Below the pieces are notes generated by a model, which was given only the letters and a program-made list of their open reading frames with translations, did no database searches and had not been told where the DNA came from. Shown here in pieces: positions 59,946-64,000 of a stretch of 64,000 bases of DNA (its first letter is position 1; each line of letters begins with the position of its first letter). Where the stretch lies: NCBI RefSeq assembly GCF_019803445.1, contig NZ_CP081844.1, positions 1,810,501 to 1,874,500 of the forward strand, written 5' to 3'. Position numbers and translations under genes: made by a program. Source of the stretch: Caenibius sp. WL (GTDB lineage Bacteria; Pseudomonadota; Alphaproteobacteria; Sphingomonadales; Sphingomonadaceae).

Positions 59946-61099
59946 CCTGCGATAAACTCGATGAGCACTACTTGGCTAACCATCGAGCGACGCCAAGCGA
60001 ACAAGAAACCTACGGCGTAGCCGATGCCATGGCAGACTATTGGATCGAGCACGGCCAACATCTCCCCAGCGCAGATCCGATCAAGGCCCGCCTGGCATTG
60101 TTCAACCGCTTTCGCGTGATCGAACAGGGCGCCGGCAGGATGCCGCAGCCACTTTTGCCGGACCATTTGGACGATCGAATGATGGATCGTTTCCGCAAGT
60201 GGGGCATCGCAGATCCGATTGTCGCCCGGAAAAAGGATGCCAACGGCAATTGGGTCGAGGGAAAGAAGCGACAGCGCGCCGCATCGACCGTGGAAGAAAG
60301 CGTCATTCAGCTTAAGGCGGCACTCAACTTTGCCTACAAGGCTCGCCGAACCCGCTATGTGCCTCCGTTGGCTCATAAGTCGCGCGACCAAGTCTCAGTT
60401 CAACGGACCTTCCGCCTGTCCGTCGCGGGTCTTGGAGAGTTGCTGGACTACAGCATCCGCGGCGCCGGAAACTATGCTGGCCATGCGGATAGACTACTGC
60501 CGCTCCGTCGCTATGTCATTGCGGCCATCTGCACGCTCGCACGCCCAGACGCTATCTTCGATATGAGCGTGGCGCCTCAGCGTGAGCAATGGATGCAGAA
60601 CGCAGGACTGTTTGCTTTGAACTACGCTGGCCGCGTCCAGACGAAGAAGGTGAGGCCAATTGTCCCTGTCGTTGGCCTGCTACAGTCATGGCTTGAGGCG
60701 ACCGACGAATGGTTCGTCTGCAAGGAGCGGACCAAGTTCGACTCTGAGCAAAAGGTCGATGTCGTCGAACAGATTGGTGTGGGCGGGATTCGCTCAGCCT
60801 GGGACGGTGCGCGGGACCAACTTGGCATCCCGGAGGGTTTTGGGCCGAAACTGATTCGCCACAGCATGTCGACCATCCTGGCAAACCGCGGCGTGGATCT
60901 CGTCCAGTTGGAAATCGCACTCGGGCACCGGCCGCTCAAGAAGACAACAAGCCGCTACGCCATCTTCGATCCATCATACCTGAACACGATCAAGAGCGGC
61001 ATTGAAGACGTGGTGGCAGACCTGACCAAGGCTGCCGGGCCAGCAATTCACCCAAAACTCACGCAAAAGGACGCGAACGTTGCCGTACTACGAGCATGA
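59780..61099 (+). CDS. Tyrosine integrase
   Basis: Site-specific recombinase for integration at tRNA-Val. 439 residues: arm-binding and core-binding part in the first 210, catalytic domain from about 215 with Arg255 (LARPD), Lys290 region, Lys357-x-x-Arg360 with following His (KLIRHSMST), His383 (LGHRP) and nucleophile Tyr393. GTG start with AAAGGAG. The stop codon lies inside the imperfect part of the attachment repeat, 9 nt before the exact 79-bp block. Confidence 0.93.
   Translation: MSAVKGGVYQRGPYWLDLVRGADGKPVSDRWYIWWYDSAAGRQQRRSTRTADVRLACDKLDEHYLANHRATPSEQETYGVADAMADYWIEHGQHLPSADPIKARLALFNRFRVIEQGAGRMPQPLLPDHLDDRMMDRFRKWGIADPIVARKKDANGNWVEGKKRQRAASTVEESVIQLKAALNFAYKARRTRYVPPLAHKSRDQVSVQRTFRLSVAGLGELLDYSIRGAGNYAGHADRLLPLRRYVIAAICTLARPDAIFDMSVAPQREQWMQNAGLFALNYAGRVQTKKVRPIVPVVGLLQSWLEATDEWFVCKERTKFDSEQKVDVVEQIGVGGIRSAWDGARDQLGIPEGFGPKLIRHSMSTILANRGVDLVQLEIALGHRPLKKTTSRYAIFDPSYLNTIKSGIEDVVADLTKAAGPAIHPKLTQKDANVAVLRA
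61045..61066. promoter_or_regulatory. Candidate integrase arm-type sites, right
   Basis: Tandem 11-mers AATTCACCCAA and AACTCACGCAA inside the 3' end of int, 42 nt from the core. The second equals 4967-4977 exactly. In the excised circle the pairs flank the core in the same orientation. Confidence 0.6.
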
Positions 61100-61131
61100 A
61101 AAAACCTGCCGTATCCGTTTGGAAAGGCGGG
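61099..61131 (-). terminator. Phage-borne terminator of tRNA-Val
   Basis: Same hairpin as at 4778-4810 but with GGCAGGT in place of GGCGGGT, giving one C-A mismatch, then six T. It now terminates the restored tRNA and overlaps the int stop. Confidence 0.7.
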
Positions 61132-61186
61132 CTTTTCGAATGGTGGGCGTAGCAAGGATTGAACTTGCGACCCCTACGATGTCAAC
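61108..61186. repeat. attR: 79-bp right copy of the attachment repeat
   Basis: Identical to 4786-4864. It supplies the 3' part of tRNA-Val, joined at the anticodon loop to the chromosomal 5' part, so the tRNA stays functional. Confidence 0.95.
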
Positions 61187-61215
61187 ATAGTGCTCTACCA
61201 CTGAGCTATACGCCC
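61141..61215 (-). tRNA. tRNA-Val (GAC)
   Basis: 75 nt including encoded CCA. On the minus strand: acceptor GGGCGTA/TACGCCC, D arm GCTC-AGTGGTA-GAGC, anticodon stem CTATG/CGTAG with loop TTGACAT (anticodon GAC), T arm GCAAG-TTCAATC-CTTGC. Intact, being half chromosomal and half phage-derived. Confidence 0.95.
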
Positions 61216-61332
61216 GCACCATTCGATGTGCCGCGCCCTGCGGCGGCGGCTGGGGGCCATGTAGCGACAGGCCCGTTGCCTTGCAAGACGGATTTCGTGA
61301 ATTTTTGAAACCCCGGAAAACGCCCCCCGCGA

Positions 61333-61707
61333 TCAGACTTTGATGCTGATCTGGGTGTCGAACAGAGCCTCTATCTCGCGCACCAGTTCGCGCAGGTGAA
61401 ACGGCTTTGAGAGGATCTTGCTATACGGCTGTTCGCGGCTGCCACGCATGGCCACGGCGGCGAAACCGGTGATGAAAATGATGTTGGTGCGCGGCGAGAT
61501 TTCGGCGCAGCGCTGGGCCAGCTCGATCCCGTCCATGCCGGGCATGACGATATCGGAGAGCAGCAGATCGTAATCGCTGTCTTCCAGCAGCGGCACCGCA
61601 TCGAGGCCGGTACCCACGGCGTCCACCTCATAGCCCGAATTTTCGAGCGCAAGGGCCAGATAGTTGCGCATCGCGTCATCGTCTTCGGCGAGGAGAATAC
61701 GGATCAT
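61333..61707 (-). CDS. cpdR: Single-domain response regulator, CpdR-like
   Basis: 124-residue receiver domain with no output domain: acidic pocket EDD near 8-10, phospho-acceptor Asp52 in LLSDIVMPGMDG, Thr80 and Lys101. In Caulobacter, CpdR brings ClpXP to cell-cycle substrates when unphosphorylated. Length and sequence (MIRILLAEDDDAMRNYLALA) fit CpdR. Start set at ATG 61707 with GAAAGG upstream. Confidence 0.85.
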   Translation of the reverse strand: MIRILLAEDDDAMRNYLALALENSGYEVDAVGTGLDAVPLLEDSDYDLLLSDIVMPGMDGIELAQRCAEISPRTNIIFITGFAAVAMRGSREQPYSKILSKPFHLRELVREIEALFDTQISIKV

Positions 61708-61823
61708 GAGCGGGGCCTTTCTTTCTGGTGCCCCGGGCCTAGAGCGAATCGTAAACAAATTCTTGCTGCGTTTCCGGCCTGCCCTGCTTTGACACAGCTC
61801 GTTTCCAAGGCCAGCTTGGCACG

Positions 61824-62774
61824 ATGGAGCGCACGACGCGGACGAGGGGCGATTCGCAGCCCGAAACAGGCGGAAAAATTCCGGGCAGCGATGGCCATGC
61901 GGCCTTTTCGCTCGACGCGCGGGAGCCTTCGCTTCTGCCGATATTGCTCGCCGTGCCGCATGCCGGGCAGGTCTATCCTTCTTCCTTGCTGGCGATGATG
62001 CGCGATCCCCGGCGCAACGCGGTGCGGCTGGAAGATCGCCATATCGATCGGGTTGCCCGGTATGCGGCGGCGGAAACCGGGGCGGGGCTGCTGGTCGCCC
62101 ACGCGCCGCGTGCGATGATCGATCTGAACCGGTCGCCCGACGATGTCGATCACGACATGATCCGATATGGACGCGATTCCGCGCCGCGCCGCACGCCGCC
62201 CGGCTGGCGCACGCGCAACGGCCTCGGGCTGGTGCCACGCCGCTTGCCGGATGTGGGGGAATTGTGGACCGGCCAACTGGGGGAAGCCGATCTGGCCGCG
62301 CGACTCGACGGGATACACACCCCCTATCATGAGGCGCTGGGCGCGGTTCTGCGCCGGATGCGCGATCGCTGGGGGATGGCGCTGCTGCTCGACATTCATT
62401 CGATGCCGCCGCTGACCCCGCGCCCGGCAGGAACGCCCGCGCCGGTCTGCGTGCTGGGGGACCGCTTCGGAGCAAGCTGCGATGCCGGGCTGGCCAACGC
62501 CGCGCAGGAACATCTGCGCGATGCCGGGCTGACGGTTGCCGCCAACCGCCCTTATGCCGGGGGCTATGTGCTCGACCGTCATGCCGCGCCGCGCCAGGGC
62601 ATTCACGCATTGCAGATAGAATTCTGCCGTTCGCTCTATCTCGATTCCCGACTCATGGAGCCGACGGAGGGGGTGGCTGCGACAGGCGCTATTCTCGCTG
62701 GCCTGATCCGGCGGCTGAGCGATGAGGTGGCTCTGATCGGGCAGGGGCGGCGCTGGGATCTGGCGGCGGAATAG
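61824..62774 (+). CDS. N-formylglutamate amidohydrolase family
   Basis: Zinc-dependent hydrolase family related to HutG2, which splits N-formylglutamate to glutamate and formate. 316 residues; AVPHAGQVYP, DRHIDRVA, LLDIHSMPP and IEFCRSLYLD carry the conserved His, Glu and Asp metal ligands. Divergent from cpdR, an arrangement I would expect in sphingomonads. Substrate could also be a related N-acyl amino acid. Confidence 0.85.
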   Translation: MERTTRTRGDSQPETGGKIPGSDGHAAFSLDAREPSLLPILLAVPHAGQVYPSSLLAMMRDPRRNAVRLEDRHIDRVARYAAAETGAGLLVAHAPRAMIDLNRSPDDVDHDMIRYGRDSAPRRTPPGWRTRNGLGLVPRRLPDVGELWTGQLGEADLAARLDGIHTPYHEALGAVLRRMRDRWGMALLLDIHSMPPLTPRPAGTPAPVCVLGDRFGASCDAGLANAAQEHLRDAGLTVAANRPYAGGYVLDRHAAPRQGIHALQIEFCRSLYLDSRLMEPTEGVAATGAILAGLIRRLSDEVALIGQGRRWDLAAE

Positions 62775-62804
62775 GCCGGAAATCCGGCATTCCACACCCC
62801 CAAT

Positions 62805-62836
62805 GAAAAAACCACCCCGTGCGGAACACGGGGTGG
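62805..62836 (-). terminator. Terminator of the small RNA
   Basis: Perfect 10-bp stem CCACCCCGTG/CACGGGGTGG with 5-nt loop, then seven T in the minus direction. It could also end sapC transcripts. Confidence 0.85.
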
Positions 62837-62906
62837 CCAAGGTTCAGGGAGGAGGTGCATTCGCATGCACCTGCTCAGCAGGCCATGAGGGAAAACCTGC
62901 CGAACC
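62805..62906 (-). ncRNA. Probable small RNA with anti-Shine-Dalgarno motifs
   Basis: About 102 nt, read on the minus strand. A promoter lies at 62912-62940. Hairpin 1 is GCAGG/CCTGC with CCCUC in its loop. Hairpin 2 is AGGTGCAT/ATGCACCT closed by a GCGA tetraloop and runs straight into CCUCCUCCC (62855-62847). A rho-independent terminator ends it. Exposed CCUCC boxes that pair with Shine-Dalgarno sequences are a known feature of several alphaproteobacterial sRNAs. I cannot name the family. Confidence 0.65.
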
Positions 62907-62911
62907 TCTGT

Positions 62912-62940
62912 AAGGTAAGTATTCCTCGCCAATCTTGCAA
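62912..62940 (-). promoter_or_regulatory. Promoter of the small RNA
   Basis: TTGCAA, 17-nt spacer, TACCTT on the minus strand; start predicted near 62906. Confidence 0.5.
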
Positions 62941-63089
62941 GCTTTTCGCAGGCTTTGCGGCAACCGGCGAGGAAATCGCGCCGGAGTGTTCCGGTTCTGC
63001 CTGAACCGGCTCCACTTCCGGATCATCTTTTGTTTGGCGCGATTTCCAGGTCGGCAGGTTTCCACCTGCTTCGAAATCGCACCAGGCGA

Positions 63090-63857
63090 TCAGGCCGGAA
63101 GCTGCGGACCCTTGCCTTGCGCCACCTGGCGCGAGAACACCGCACGGATCAGATCGAGCGAAAACAGGTGGGCATAGACCAGAGGCAGGAAGCCGTTGCG
63201 GTTCCAGGTGCGCAGCTTGTCGCCGCGCACTTCACGCAGCTTTTCCTCGTTGATCATCTGGAACCCGCGATAGACGAACGGCTTGTCTTCCGCGCCTTCC
63301 TGACGGATCGCGACTTCGCCTTCCATCAGCAGATCGTTTTCCTGCAGTTCCTTGATGAACGCGCCCGTGCGTGCGCCGGCTTCTTCGAAGCGCTGGCAGA
63401 ACGTCAGCATTTCCTGTGTCACTTCGCTGGGCTGGCCGTCTTCGAACAGGGCGTTGCCTTCCTTGAATTCGCCGACGAGGCCGCTCGACGGATCGAAGCA
63501 CAGCGAGAGTTCTTCGCTTTCGCGGCTCAGCTTGGCGAGCAGGAAAGGATAGCGGCGGGCATAAGCGGGCAGGTAGAGCCCTTCTTCCACCGTGCCGTCA
63601 TCGCCGACAAAGGCGTTCACGCCTTCGTTCAGGCCCATCAGCGCCAGCGGAACGGGGGTGTCGCCGCTGCTGAACACGATCGGGAAATGGCGCTGCGTCA
63701 TCGGGAATTCTTCGACCGTCAGCGGAATCGCGTGCTGGCCGGCGAGCCAGGAAGCCTTGTCGGCGGCGCGGGCATGCCACGTGCCGTGGTCGCGGCTGTT
63801 GAGCGGCATGAGGTCGTTGTAAAACAGGGGCAGGGAAGCTTGCGGCGCGCTGGCCAT
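63090..63857 (-). CDS. SapC-family protein
   Basis: 255-residue protein of the family named after SapC, linked with S-layer genes in some bacteria, though its biochemical role is unclear. N-terminal LPLFYNDLMPLNSRDHGTW and the block SLCFDPSSGLVGEFKEGNALFE are typical of the family. GGAGAG precedes the ATG. Confidence 0.8.
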   Translation of the reverse strand: MASAPQASLPLFYNDLMPLNSRDHGTWHARAADKASWLAGQHAIPLTVEEFPMTQRHFPIVFSSGDTPVPLALMGLNEGVNAFVGDDGTVEEGLYLPAYARRYPFLLAKLSRESEELSLCFDPSSGLVGEFKEGNALFEDGQPSEVTQEMLTFCQRFEEAGARTGAFIKELQENDLLMEGEVAIRQEGAEDKPFVYRGFQMINEEKLREVRGDKLRTWNRNGFLPLVYAHLFSLDLIRAVFSRQVAQGKGPQLPA

Positions 63858-63921
63858 GGATCACTCTCCGAAATTGCGGCAACTTGCCGGGGCATATGCC
63901 CGAAAAGACGAGGGGCGGGCT

Positions 63922-64000
63922 TTAAGGCGTCGAACGGACGGGTGCAAGCGGCACAAGCTTGCCGGGATTGAGCAGATTGGACGGATCCAGAGCTTTCTTC
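63922..64000 (-). CDS. FAD-linked oxidase C-terminus, partial
   Basis: The last 25 codons of a minus-strand gene running off the right end. KKALDPSNLLNPGKLVPL is the characteristic C-terminal signature of FAD-binding (D-lactate/glycolate-type) oxidases. Start and cofactor domain are outside the window. Confidence 0.7.
   Translation of the reverse strand, partial: KKALDPSNLLNPGKLVPLAPVRSTP

Larger units (their letters stand above)
62775..63089. other. Intergenic region holding a probable small RNA
   Basis: No protein gene seen. The left half holds the small RNA described separately; 62941-63089 shows nothing besides the sapC 3' end. Confidence 0.6.

Noticed and set aside
61145-61215. Loss of tRNA-Val by prophage insertion
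   Set aside because: The phage half restores every stem and the CCA, so the tRNA is intact.

Overview
The window is a piece of an alphaproteobacterial chromosome, most likely Sphingomonadales. Evidence for this is the high GC content, the host genes (icd, a GNAT-nitrilase fusion, a CpdR-type regulator beside an N-formylglutamate amidohydrolase, a SapC-family protein) and SOS boxes of the alphaproteobacterial form GTTC-N7-GTTC. A complete-looking temperate prophage of about 56 kb interrupts it between two 79-bp direct repeats (4786-4864 and 61108-61186). The right copy is part of an intact tRNA-Val(GAC) gene on the minus strand. The left copy is the displaced original 3' half of that tRNA with its terminator. 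A tyrosine integrase ends exactly at the right repeat.

Host DNA, left (1-4785): a CPA2/Kef-type antiporter running off the window, a bifunctional GNAT/nitrilase-family protein, and icd with its terminator. Host DNA, right (61187-64000): the rest of tRNA-Val, cpdR, an N-formylglutamate amidohydrolase, a probable small RNA with anti-Shine-Dalgarno CCUCC motifs, a SapC-family gene, and the last codons of an FAD-linked oxidase.

Prophage layout. (a) 4994-9338, plus strand: a train of small early genes with a minimal ATP-dependent DNA ligase. (b) 9569-13355, minus: SGNH-hydrolase tailspike and other tail genes. (c) 13399-15229: an inserted cassette of four genes on both strands with two LexA boxes, including an SRAP/HMCES-family protein. 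(d) 15226-16776, minus: lysis genes (holin candidate, SAR-type endolysin, spanin Rz with Rz1 embedded in another frame). (e) 16781-29874, minus: tail genes, including a 1450-residue tape measure protein with an internal M23 peptidase and a tail-assembly-chaperone pair that looks frameshift-linked. (f) 29899-39240, minus: a lambda-type head module (connectors, gpE-like capsid, gpD-like decoration, scaffold candidate, S49 protease, portal, gpW, large and small terminase). (g) 39361-46171, minus: replication and DNA metabolism (O-like protein, DNA methyltransferase, RuvC-like resolvase) and a Cro-like gene. (h) 46265-46918, plus: CI-like S24 repressor. (i) 46941-49254: probable lysogeny cargo (low-GC coiled-coil gene, one secreted and two membrane proteins). 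(j) 49415-61099, plus: a long, translationally coupled early operon with RecT and a MazG-domain protein, ending in int.

Control. Five copies of a 14-bp operator (TTCCGATWATCGCA type) lie between cro and cI and at the promoter of the rightward early operon, so one repressor can hold all three promoters. In the excised circle the int end joins the left arm, so blocks (j) and (a) form one continuous early region that integration cuts in two. Separate LexA boxes upstream of 4994, 13399 and 14325/14816 put several genes under host SOS control. A terminator at 39268-39293 separates early-left from late genes, suggesting antitermination.

Most promising items are the SOS cassette, the repressor regulon with two apparently leaderless divergent promoters, the out-of-frame Rz1, the chaperone frameshift, and the anti-SD small RNA. 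Function assignments rest on motifs read by eye; no database search was possible.
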